A stretch of 64,000 bases of DNA, from positions 2,776,501 through 2,840,500 of the forward strand of contig CM069767.1 in assembly GCA_036169595.1 (NCBI GenBank), in the 5' to 3' direction. The notes below the pieces were generated by a model, which was given only the letters and a program-made list of their open reading frames with translations, was not told the origin of the DNA and searched no databases. The stretch comes from Dictyostelium firmibasis (Eukaryota; Evosea; Eumycetozoa; Dictyosteliales; Dictyosteliaceae). Shown one piece after another: positions 39,798 to 53,390 of this stretch. A program made the translations under genes and the position numbers. How positions within the stretch are numbered: position 1 is the first letter of the stretch; every line of letters starts with the position of its first letter.

Positions 39798-42045
39798 TTA
39801 ATCTTTTTTAATATTTGAGGAAGAAAGATTTGAATAATAACTCATTGATTTGTGGCCAAAGAAAATGAGTGGAATCATTAATAAAGCTAAATTTTTAAGG
39901 GTTACATCCATTGTAGATTGTAACCAATAGTTTGCGATTAAAAGACCAGTTGAAGCGATACAACCAATGAAAGCCATTGTGTAAATGAAGCCCATACCAG
40001 TTGGGAATCTACCTAAATTGGTACCAACGAATAGGAGACCAAAGACAAAGATAGCGATTGGTGATAAGACCAAGATAGTGAATAAACTAGAGACAGATTG
40101 TGGTGGTCTCTTTTCAGCTTGTCTAAAGTTGTGGGAGATTGGGAGTTGTTCTGGATAACGATTGGTTGGAACTGTTGTTTGATTGAATTTCAAATTGATC
40201 TCACCGAAATTCCATTGTAATGGAGTGATTGATTGATCGCCAATGATTAAATCTAATTGATAGTTACCAGATTGACAACCTAAAATCTTGCATACATCTT
40301 TATTGGTGAAGGTGTAAGAGTAGGCATCAGCAGAGAAAGTTGCTGGAACTACAGCTTCTCTGGCTGGTGAATGGAAACGAATACCAACTTGTTGAGCTTG
40401 GTATGGTTGACCTTCAGAGGCTATTCTAAAGAAGATACGAGCGACATTGTTTGAAGGAATCTCAACCAATGATAATTTTTGGCCGAATTGAACTTCACTA
40501 GTGCTCTTTTGAGAACCGAGTTGGTCAGCTTTTGGTGCATAAGATAATTTCATATCGTTGACGGTGACGGCACCAGTAACGGTAATTATTTGAGTGTTGG
40601 TGATAGATTTGAAATTTTCAGTATCGACTGGTTGTACTTTAAATTCGAAATTGTATGAACCTAATTTAAGGTTTTCATTGGAGACATCGATGGCAAAGGT
40701 ATTGTCGGATGGTTGGAATTTCATTTCTTTACCAGAGAGGATTGGAGTTGAACGTGGACTCTTTGAAGAGACTACCTTGTTGACCAATACTGATGATTCG
40801 ATTGGTTGACCGAAAATATCGGTAACACTAACACGAATATCATTCAAACCAGATGGAGAGTAAATGGATTTAACCAAACTCAAAGAGATTGGTTGAGAGA
40901 TGGAATTCTTTTGGCATCTCTTGAGACCAACGATTAAATGGTAGGCATCAGAGAGTGATTCGACATTCTTTTGTTTCAAGAGGTATTCAGAGATTTGATT
41001 GATTTGTTTGTTGCCAATAGTTTCGGAAACCTTATCATTTACAGATGCCAATGAGAGTAAGCCATGTAAGAGTGAGGAGGTGGTTGAAAGATCATTAAAG
41101 TGGAGACTATCGGTGGTTTCATCGGCAGAAGCGATGACGGTGTCAACTTTGTTTACAACTTTTGCAACCAATTTATCGACTTCATTGCTCTTTAAACGAT
41201 GTGATAAACGAGCCAATGCAAAGTATGCAGCTGCTGTATTTTGAAGGTTACCTTCGTCGTCACTACCAACGGATTTGAAAGTACCATCCTCATCCATGAG
41301 TGAAACTATGCTTGATACGGCTTGTTGTAATAATGGATCAATTGCTGAAACGGTCTTTGAATCGATAGCTTTGGCGGTAGAAAGTGTGAAATAGATATTG
41401 ATGGCTTGTGTCTTCTCCAACAATGAACCACTCTCTAATTTATTCTTTAATAACTCTTGTAATTGTTGTTCATTTCCCAATGATTCACCTTGTAAACATT
41501 TTAACTCTGAAAGAATGCTAACTCCATTGAAAACTAATTCAATATCTGTATTTTTATTTTGTTTTAATTGTTCTTTTGTTTGTTTACAAATATCTTTGCT
41601 TGATTCAACTGTCTCACCAATACGTGTTAAAACTCCAACTCCATAAAATGTATCCTTTAATGACTCACCATAGAGTTTGGTGTTTGCGTTGTATTTACTC
41701 GAAATGAATTGTTTTATATTGTTAACATCGTTTTTACTGTATACATTACTAATACCACGTGTGGTTGTAATTTTACTTTGTGCTGCTCCTGAAATTACAA
41801 TCGATATTAAAATGCTTAATACAATTAATATAATTAATTCTAAATAAATAAAAAAATAAAAAATAAATAAATATTTAATTTTAAAAAAAATTTTAAAAAA
41901 TAATAATAGTATATATATATATTATTAATTTTTATTAAATTTAAAATGAAAATCAATTTTTATTAAATTAAAATAATGTTAGTGTTAATATATATTAATT
42001 TTATTTATTATTCAAAAAGAATATGTTAATATTTAGCTTACTCAT
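39798..42045 (-). CDS. Ribophorin II, oligosaccharyltransferase subunit
   Basis: Part of the ER complex that adds N-glycans to nascent proteins. Exon 1 is four nucleotides (42042-42045, ATGA). Exon 2 is 39798-41839, joined through GTAAGC and TTTAG to give 681 residues. The joined start MKLIILIVLSILISIVISGA is a signal peptide that appears only after splicing. The lumenal part (DTFYGVGVLTRIGETV, LSLVKSIYSP, KNLKLGSYNFEFKVQP) and the end follow ribophorin II/Swp1. The C-terminal three membrane helices (SSLFTILVLSPIAIFVFGLL, TGMGFIYTMAFIGC, LALLMIPLIFF) are in place. Confidence 0.9.
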
Positions 42046-42154
42046 TTTTTTCTATATTTTTATACTGTACAATAAATTACAACTATTGGTAATTTTTTTT
42101 TTTTTTTTCAAATTAAAAAATTTTTGATGATCAAGCATTCAAAAAAAAAAAAAA

Positions 42155-42189
<35 letters not shown>

Positions 42190-42285
42190 TTGAAATTGAT
42201 GCAATAATATAAAACTCATGGTCAAACTGGATTGAGTATTCAAAAGATGTATAATTTTTATTGGTTTTTTTATAATTTTTTTAAT

Positions 42286-42334
<49 letters not shown>

Positions 42335-42437
42335 AAGAAACCTACCGCTAATGTAAACCATTAACAATTTGCAAACCCCTCCTCATTTTTTTACAATTTA
42401 TTTTATCTTTCTGAGGAGTTCCATACAAAGATTTTTA

Positions 42438-42468
<31 letters not shown>

Positions 42469-42706
42469 TTTCATTTTCAGGTTAATTTGAAATAAATGAG
42501 TAATATATTAGATGAAAAAAAAAAAAAAAAAAAAAAAAAAAATTAAAATTAAAAATGAAAATAAATAATCAAAATTTTTAAAATAATACAATGAAATTCG
42601 AAATCAAATAAAAACATGAAAAAAAAGAAAAAAAAAAAAATTAAATAAAATAAAAAAAATAAAAAAATGAAAATTTTTTTTTAAACGATCAAAATGCAGG
42701 CACCGT

Positions 42707-42739
<33 letters not shown>

Positions 42740-42787
42740 TTTTTTTACTCTTTTTCAATTAAACACTTTGCATATATAAAAATCAAA
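42046..42787. other. Divergent intergenic region with AAAT repeat
   Basis: This is the promoter region for ribophorin II (minus) and uS15m (plus). It has an AAAT microsatellite at 42288-42335. An island at 42340-42430 contains a short inverted repeat (CTCCTCA and TGAGGAG about 30 nt apart). No gene supported. Confidence 0.6.
42288..42335. repeat. AAAT tetranucleotide microsatellite
   Basis: About 12 copies of a 4-bp unit. Confidence 0.85.
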
Positions 42788-44731
42788 ATGATTAGAATAT
42801 TTCAAAGATCTTTAATCATTTCAAAAGATCAATTAATAAATAAATGCAATGGTGTAACTTGTAAGTGTTACTATCATTTGTTAGGAAAAAAAAAAAAAAA
42901 AAAAATTACAAAAAAAAGATTGTAATTCATATTAATATATTATAATGGATATTAATATTTAAAATCAAATTATTATTATATCAATTATTTATAAATTATA
43001 TTAAATTTCAATTTAATATATATATATATATATATATGTATATAATTATAAAATAATAATTTTATTTAATATGAAAATATATGTATATATAGATAATATT
43101 AGAGGGTTTTGTAAAGAAACAGTAAATAATAATGATAGAGAAAAAGCAAGAAAAGAATTTGAAAAATTTAAAAGAAGAAAACAAATTGAGAATATGTTTG
43201 AACAAGTTGGATTAGAGGAACCTAATTTAATTAAATTAAAAGAAGGAGAGAATGAATCAACCATCGATGTTGATTTCATTACAAAGAAATTGAATTTTAC
43301 AAATAAGGATAAATATATTAATTTAAAGGATTTAATAACTGGTGATATTAAAAAGACACCAGGTTATGAGAATTTTGATATGACACCAGAGGAATCAGCC
43401 TATGGTTTAATGGAGTTGGAGAAAATGTTAAAGAAAAAAGATGGTGAAAAGGTAGTTGGTCAATTGATCAATGAATTGAAACAAGCTTTCGGTTTAGAGA
43501 GTGATAGTCAAATGGAGAGAAAATTAGAGGATCTCAACAAAGAGATGACTTTAAGATTAGGTGAACCAATTGAACCATTCATTACAAAATATCAAAAAGA
43601 CATCTCACAACTCAATCAACATCAAAGAGTAATCGTTCATGAATACTTTGAAAAACATCCATTCCTTAAGAACATTAGACAAACTTCTTTTGTTTTGGAT
43701 TTAATTGCACTCTCTGAACAATATCAAAATAGTAATGGCGAAAACTTTGAAGAAAACATGAAGAAATATTTCGATATCGATCCAAACACTATTCAAGAAT
43801 CTAAAACCAATAAAAATAGTAAAAGTGGTGATGCATTGGAAAAGAGTGAAGAAGATCCATTTGAAACTCAAAATCTTGAAGATATCGAATTCATTCAACC
43901 AGTTGATACACCATTCCTCTCTTCAACCTCTAAAGAGGATCAAGGTACCTTTGAGGATAAAATGATTAGAATCATCAAATCTGGTACTCTTTCAATGTAC
44001 TTACAACAGGTAGTCAAGGATACCACCGAATCATTGGATCCAGTTACCGCCAAAATGGAGAGAGAAAGAGCCGAGAAAAAAATTCTCAATGAAATGGATG
44101 TTCAAGATCGTATCCTCAAGAGAGAATTGGAAAAAATCGATTTAGAATCAAGATCTCCATATGAAGATGCCGAATTAGGCGATATCGATGATAAACGTGC
44201 CAACTTAGAATTGGATATGGATGATTATTTCGATGCCGATGTAACACCAGAATTCGATATGATCAGCTCAGAGGCCGTTCAACAACAAGCTAAAGATCCA
44301 AGAGATTACTTGAAATACTATCATCTCTATCCACGTCAAATTAGAAAATGGATCGATTATTCACACACTCCATTGGGTCTTTTCACCTCATTTGGTGTTT
44401 GGTACAATCTTCCAAATTGGTATTCCCAACACTTCCAACCAACTCCACCAGAATCCCATCTCTCCACCAAAAAGAATCAAAATGTATTCAAACAACCAGA
44501 ATTACCAGATGATTTAAAGAATGCCTATAGATTCGGTGTCACCGAAGAGGAAGCTCGTTTACTTCATCCAAAATTCAAAGAATTCCTTTCTTTCAGAAAT
44601 GCTTCTCAACCAGAAGTTAACTCTTATCGTAAACAACTCTGTATTGAAAAATATGGTGAATCTTTACAAGATACCGGTTCATCATCAGTTCAAAGTATGT
44701 TTTCTTTTTATTTAATTTGCTTTTTTTTTTG

Positions 44732-44762
<31 letters not shown>

Positions 44763-45005
44763 ATATAAAAGAAATGAATCACTAACATCTTTTTTTTTTC
44801 AATTATTTTAGTTGCAATTTTAACCGAAAGAATCAATTATTTGAATGCTCATTTGGCAAAGAATAAAAAAGATTTTGTTGCCAAAAAGAGAATTCCAGAA
44901 GTTGAAAAAAAGAGAAGAAATTTAATTGCATACTTAAAGAAAACAAATATCGAAGAATACTTCAGAGTAACCAAAGATTTGAGATTAAAGAACTTCCAAT
45001 TCTAA
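42788..45005 (+). CDS. Mitochondrial ribosomal protein uS15 with large N-terminal extension
   Basis: Exons 42788-42860, 43093-44694 and 44812-45005 encode 622 residues. The start MIRIFQRSLIISKDQLINK is basic and amphipathic, fitting a mitochondrial presequence. The last 90 residues are a typical uS15: YGESLQDTGSSSVQIAILTERINYL, HLAKNKKDF, KRRNLIAYLKKTNIEEY. They match bacterial S15, which binds the central domain of small-subunit rRNA. The roughly 530 residues before it are charged and mostly helical. They end with a better conserved-looking part (YHLYPRQIRKWIDYSHTP, FGVWYNLPNWYSQ), and I recognise no family there. The second intron cuts inside the S15 domain (VQ/IAILTER). Long mitochondrial extensions are known in ribosomes of other protists. 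Confidence 0.87.
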
Positions 45006-45194
45006 AATATAATAATATAATAATTTAAATAAAAAAAAAAAAAAAATAAAAAAAAATATAATAAAAATAAAAATAAAAATAAAAATAAAAAAAAAAATTA
45101 GAGTAATAAAAGTACAAACCTATACTATTTTTTTTTTAAAAAAAAGATATATTACTTATTTATTATTTATTTCTTTGATTTATTATTTATTTAT

Positions 45195-46197
45195 TTATTC
45201 ACCTTTATAAATTGGTTTTCTCTTTTCTTTGAAAGCAGTTAAACCTTCAATTCTATCTTTTGTTGGAATTACTTGAGCATAGGAAGCTTGCTCAATGACC
45301 ATACCAGAAGCTTGATCGACATTCATACCACGATCAATTGCTTGTTTTGCCATACGAATTGCAATTGGACCTTTTGGAAGGATTTGTTTTGCAATGTCTA
45401 ATGCTTTATCGAAAGCTTCACCTTTTTCAGTTTCATATTGAACTAAACCAATCTCCAATGCACGTTTGCTATCTAAAATTGCACCAGTAAAAATTAATTC
45501 CTTTGCTCTTGGAATACCAATTAATCTTGGTAATCTTTGTGTACCACCTGCACCAGGAATAATTGCTAAACCTGTCTCTGGTAATCCCATCTTTGATGAT
45601 TTACTTGCAACTCTAAAATCACATGCCAATACCATTTCTGTACCACCACCAACAGCAACACCTTCAATTGCTGCAATAGTTGGCATTTGTAGTGTCTTTT
45701 TTTTTCATATTTAATATTAATGAATTGTTTGGATAGGTTTTAACTTTTTTTATTTTATTTTTTTTCATTTTTTTATTTATAATTACCTCTAATTCTGTAA
45801 AAGATGATCTAAGTGAATGAACAAATTGTGAAGCTTCAACTTGAGACATTTGAGCTCTTTCTTTAAGATCAGCACCTGAACAAAATACACCTTCGACTAA
45901 ACTACGAACGATAACAACTCTTGTATCTGGACAAAATCTAAGTTCATTTAAATGTGATCTAAATTGATTCATTAGGTTTTTACCAAGTGCGTTCTTTACA
46001 TGACCTCTATTAAAAGAAATGACACTAATTCCTTTATTCTCACCATCCAATCTTTCTAAAATACATTCTTGTGGTGTCTCTGTAGTTGTAAACCTAAATC
46101 CAAATTGTACTGATGATCTTGAAAACAATTCATTGTTACTTTTTATAGTACTATATTTAACTGAATTCGAAACGTTTTTAATTAAATGCTTGATCAT
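45195..46197 (-). CDS. auh: AUH-type enoyl-CoA hydratase (methylglutaconyl-CoA hydratase)
   Basis: Hydrates 3-methylglutaconyl-CoA in mitochondrial leucine breakdown. Exons 45787-46197 and 45195-45695 (phase 0) encode 303 residues. The N-terminus [20 protein letters not shown] is basic and Ser-rich, as for mitochondrial import. Crotonase signatures: [28 protein letters not shown] (oxyanion hole), [45 protein letters not shown] (with the catalytic Glu pair) and the end [24 protein letters not shown]. That tail and the ADLKERA block are closer to AUH than to plain crotonase. Confidence 0.9.
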
Positions 46198-46552
46198 TTT
46201 TGAAATTTACAAAAAAAAAAAAAAAATTGAAAATGAGTGAAAAAAAAATTTAATTAAAATTATTTATTTTTTTTTTGAATTTGTTGTTTTCTGCAAAAAA
46301 ATTTATATGTCAAAAAAATAATTAAAATCAGTTTTAATGCGAGCAATGTTTCATCGTTTATTTGATCAAAAAAAAAAAAATCAAAAAAAAAAAAAATTAA
46401 AATCAAATTAAAAAATAATTAGATGGTGATAAATAAAAAAAAAGATGTTATATCTTTTTTTTTATACACAATTTTTATTCTATAATAATATTTCTTTCTA
46501 AATAAAAAGTTGATTTTTTTTTCATAATTATTCAATTTAAATAATTATTTTC
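46198..46552. other. Intergenic region
   Basis: A+T-rich promoter of the hydratase gene and 3' flank of the Ca2+-ATPase gene. No gene seen. Confidence 0.6.
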
Positions 46553-49500
46553 TTATCTTGAGCCACTTCCATAACCCGAACCACTTAAATTTCTATTATA
46601 TCTAGCATTTGAATCAGAGGATTTAGTTGCAAATAAAGTTTTGGTTCTTTTTAATCTTGGTTGATTACGGAATGCTGAGATTACATTGATTTGGGTGAAC
46701 ACATTACGAGCTTTGTTCCAATTTGATTTTCTTCCCAACAATGGTTGACTTTCAACATCGACATCAATACCCAAGTTTTTAACATCCAATGGTTTAATAT
46801 CAACCTTTGCAGTTGTCTTATCTTTGAGTGGTAATAATCTAAGACAAAATCCCCAAATCAAACTTCCAAAACCAATAATAATACAAAAGAACCATTGCTT
46901 GTAATCCAAATGTCTAGTTCCAAAAAATTCACCTCCAAATTCAACTAAAATAACTTGAATAAATATACAAAATGATACCACCCCAACGAATACATAACTT
47001 TTATGAATATTTCTAAAAACATTTAATTCTTAAGATTTAAAAAAAAAACTTTTAGTATTTATTTAAAACTGATAGTTATTTTTATATTTTTAATGTACTT
47101 ACGATTATCTAAAACTCTGCAATTAATTTCATTAAAGAATTGACAAAATACAAAAGTATTAAAAATTATAGTATGATAGACTGTTTTATCATCATCTGTC
47201 CAAAGATTAACTTTGGGTAAATCGAATAACTCTACCATTGATGCGGCACTGTACATAATTGAAAAGAGGAAAGCAATTTGATAAATTGATTGGCCAATAA
47301 TATTTCTCCACATACGACATGTTATTAGTGAATCATATCTTCCATATGGACGACGATTAAATAGCTCGTCAGATGGTGGTTCAGTTGATAAAGCCAATGC
47401 ACCCAAAGTATCCATAATAAGATTAACCCAAAGTAATTGAACTGGACGTAGTGGACTTTCGCCATTGGTTATTGAACCTACAAATGCAATCAATACAGCA
47501 ACAATATTAACAGTCAATTGGAATTGAATGAATTTACGAATTGAATCATAAACGTTTCTACCCCAAATGACTGCTTTTGCTATGGAGTTGAAATTATCAT
47601 CCAATAATACTATATCTGATGCCTCTTTAGCAACTTCAGTACCAGCGATACCCATTGAAAATCCTACATCTGCTTCTTTTAATTGAGGTGCATCATTAAC
47701 ACCATCACCAGTAACGGCAACTACTTCACCCAAATCTCTTAAACGATGAACTAATCTAAATTTATCAGTTGGAGAACATCTTGCAATCACCTGCAAATGT
47801 GGGATGATTGTGTCCAATTGATCATCAGTTAGTAATCTAAATTGTGGACCTTCAATGGCAACACCACCATCTTTCAAAATACCACATTCTCTTGCAATAT
47901 TCTTTGCAGTCAATATATTATCACCAGTTAACATTCTAACAAAGATACCAGCACCTTGACATCTTTTAACTGCACGTGGGACCTCTTTTCTAACTGGATC
48001 TTTAATTCCAACCAATGCCAAAAATGTTAAACCAGTATAGATTATCTTTGCATCATCTGATGGTTCATTATTAATTTCCTTGTATGCCAAAACTAATGTA
48101 CGTAAACCTTCACTTGCAAATATTTCAATATCTTTTTGTAAAAGCATCTTTTCATCTCTACTCATTTGAAGTGATTCACCATTTTTATCGATTATATTGA
48201 TACAATTGTTCAATACTATCTCTGCTGCACCCTTTACAAAAACAAGTAAACCGCCTGAAATATTTTGATTTTGGTTGATCAAAACTGCAGACATTTTCTT
48301 CTCTGATGAAAATGGATATACTCTAACAACTCTATCTTTATTTTCTCTTCTAACTGTTTCATATGATTGATTTGGCATAGTTTCTAACCATTCTAATAAA
48401 GCACACTCAGTTTTACTACCAATATGATCATTTAATCTGTCGGAGTGTTTTTCGATGTAAGCGGTTGAATTCAAACTTATTCCTTCAGCCAATAATGTCA
48501 AAATTCTTGAATTTGATAGCATTTCCATCTCTAAACCTTGAACTTTACCACTATCATTATAGACATTATGACGGGAGGAAGATGATGTTGGTGAAGAATA
48601 AATGTCTCTATGTTGATCACTGGCGATACTCGACTTTCCATTATCCAAATCATCGGGATTAATTGATTTGCCGATGATTTTCTTTACTACAGTCATTCTA
48701 TTTTGAGTTAGAGTACCAGTTTTATCTGAACAAATGTTAGTGGCACCACCCATTGTTTCACATGCCTCCAAGTGACGAACTAAATTTTGATCCTTCATCA
48801 TTTTCATCATACTGTATGCCAAAGAGATTGTTACAGCCAATGGTAAACCCTCGGGAACTGCGACGACAATGATGGTAATTGCGGTTACAACGAAACCAAC
48901 GATTGTTCCTAATTCACTCCAATGCCAAGTACGACCATCTTTTACAAACACAATAATATATTTCAACAATAATACACCAAAAGTCAAGATAGCAGCAATT
49001 AAACCAAATTTACCAATGTTTTCAGCCAATTTCTCTAATTTTTGAGTTAATGGTGTGTCAGAGTCTGGTGATTGTAAAAGTAATTTCAATTTGCCCCATT
49101 GAGAGTTTGGACCAACTGCAACTACCAACATACTAGCGCTACCTTCTAATACTTGACAACCTGATAAAAAGAAAGGACGGTCGGGTGATTTTCTCTTTTG
49201 ATCCGATTCACCAGTCATTGAACTTTCATCGACGGCAATACTTTGGCCCGCAATGTATAGACCATCGGCAGGAATTGTATCACCAGTTTCTAATTTTACA
49301 ACATCACCAACCACAACATCATAAATAGAGATACTTGCTAGATGACCACCTCTAACCACTGAGACATTTCTTTCGTTTCTAATTGAATTTAACTTTCTAA
49401 ATTTCTTTTCTTTATTGTAATCATTTCCAGCAGTGACTAAAACAACAATTACCACTGCCACCAAGATTGCAGTACCATCAATCCAACCTGTTTTTCTATC

Positions 49501-49854
49501 TTCCACTGTCAATCCCAATATTATTGAAACCACAGCGGAAACTATTAAAATTATTAATGTTTTATCATGTACTGCTTGCCAAATAAAAAAAAATAATGAT
49601 TTTTGTGCAACTTCATTCATTTTGTTTATACCAAATCTAAGGATTCTTTCTTCATTGTGAGCTTCTTCTTGAGATAGACCATTCTCTTCATTTGATCCCA
49701 ATCTCTTTGATAACCCTGATACTCCTCCATATCTTTGTTTAATTGCTTCATAGTTCCCATCAGAAACATACCCTGATAATTCTTCACTTGTTATACTGTT
49801 ATCCATTCCATTACTATTTTTATTACTATTATTTATATCAATATTTCTATTCAT
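46553..49854 (-). CDS. P-type Ca2+-ATPase, plasma-membrane (P2B) type
   Basis: Pumps Ca2+ out of the cytosol or into vacuoles. Exons 47103-49854 and 46553-47028 (phase 1) encode 1075 residues. P-type motifs: DESSMTGESD (actuator), PEGLPLAVTISLAYSM (M4, Ca2+ site), CSDKTGTLTQNRM with the phosphorylated Asp near 375, KGAAEIVL, MLTGDN, and TGDGVNDAPQLKEADVGFSMG. The M6 stretch LLWVNLIMDTLGALALSTEPP is typical of the PMCA group. The C-terminal tail has a basic amphipathic patch, NWNKARNVFTQINVISAFR, with spacing like PMCA calmodulin-binding sites, so autoinhibition relieved by calmodulin is likely. It resembles the Dictyostelium PAT1 group; I cannot say which paralogue it is. Confidence 0.92.
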
Positions 49855-49965
49855 TTTATTTTAAAAATAATAGTTTTATTTTTATTACTATTTTTTTCTT
49901 ATTTATTCTATTATCATTTACTTGATTAAAAATTTTAAAATTAATTATTTATATAAATTCAAATT

Positions 49966-50013
<48 letters not shown>

Positions 50014-50282
50014 GAATTGTTTATTATTATAAAAAAAATAAATGATAAACAAGCAAAGGCTTTAATTTAATTTCAAAAAAAAATAAAAAAATATAATAAA
50101 AAAAATAAAATAAAAATAAATAAAAAAATGAATTATAAATTTTTGTTTTCAAAAGAAAGATTACCCACATTTAGTAAAAAAAAAAAATTAAAAAAAAAAA
50201 AAATTGTATTAAAAAAAAAAGTAGATAACATTATGGTAACCCCATTTTATTTAAATAAATAAATAAAAATAGAAGAATTACA

Positions 50283-50321
<39 letters not shown>

Positions 50322-50756
50322 TTATTATTTGTGTGTATATTTTTTTTGAAAAAAAAAAAAAAAAAAATTTATCATCGAACAATTAATTTGGTTCACCACT
50401 TTTTTTACAATATTTTTTAATTTTTGTATTTACATTTTTGAAGATTATTTGATAATTGAGAGAGATAGAGAGAGAGAGAAGATTTTAATATTAAAAAATA
50501 AATTATATAATATATATTTTGGAAAAGGGGTAGTTGTGGTATAATTTATCCCAAGTATTGCAATTTTTTTTTTTTTTTTTATCATATGATAATTAATCAT
50601 TATTATCATCTTATTATTTTTACTATTACTATTATTATTATTATTTTATTTTTATGTTTTTTATTGTACTATTATTTATTATTACAATTATTATTATTTT
50701 ATTATTTTTACTTTGTTACTATTATTATATATTAGTTATTATTAATTTTTTTTTAT
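49855..50756. other. Intergenic region
   Basis: Homopolymer A+T with a T run of about 40 nt near 49970 and a short GA-rich run (50455-50485, agagagatagagagagaga). No gene supported. Confidence 0.6.
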
Positions 50757-51056
50757 TTATTTTGATTTTGGTGTAAAAACAGCGAAACCTGAAGTATCAG
50801 GATCTTGGATTTGTTCAAGTTGTCTCTTTCCTTTAACCAATAATGATTCGATTTTATTGATATCTCTTCTTTGAATGGTAGTCGCTTTTAATCTGAATTG
50901 ACTCTTTATATAATTGGAAATTGAGGAAGGAGGAGAGTTTTGATTACCCATTAAGCCACTATCTCTATCTTTTTTATTTGAAGCTCTTAAAAAACTTCTA
51001 TACAATGATAGTACAGCTTTTTGTAACCCACTATGTCTTAATGGTGATATATTCAT
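50757..51056 (-). CDS. SDHAF1-like LYR-motif assembly factor
   Basis: Single exon, 99 residues. SDHAF1 helps load iron-sulfur clusters into succinate dehydrogenase subunit B in the mitochondrial matrix. The N-terminus MNISPLRHSGLQKAVLSLYR contains the LYR tripeptide followed by SFLRAS, matching human HSRLQRQVLSLYRDLLRAG. A 20-residue Ser/Asn insert follows. Then comes YIKSQFRLKATTIQRRDINKI with ESLLVKGKRQLEQI, the family's RxxFR and DVLRIEYLYRRGRRQLQL blocks. Length and motif order fit the family well. Confidence 0.85.
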   Translation of the reverse strand: MNISPLRHSGLQKAVLSLYRSFLRASNKKDRDSGLMGNQNSPPSSISNYIKSQFRLKATTIQRRDINKIESLLVKGKRQLEQIQDPDTSGFAVFTPKSK

Positions 51057-51299
51057 ATTTTATTTTATATATATATTTATTTATTTATTTATTTATATGA
51101 ATACGAGTTTGAATGTAACTTCTGAAAAGCAATCATGACGAAAGACTTTTTTTTTTTTATTTTTTCTTTTTTTTTTTTTTTTTTGTTTTAAATTTTATTT
51201 TCATTTTTTCATTTTCAAAAAAAATAAAAAATAAAAAAAATAAATAAAAAATTCTAATAAACTGCAATAGAGAGTACATTTATCTGATAAAATCTTAAA

Positions 51300-53309
<2,010 letters not shown>

Positions 53310-53390
53310 ATAGATTTAGTTTTTTTTATTATTAATTTTTTTTTTATTTTTTTTTTATTTTATTTTATTACTTTGTGGATATTTTTTTTA

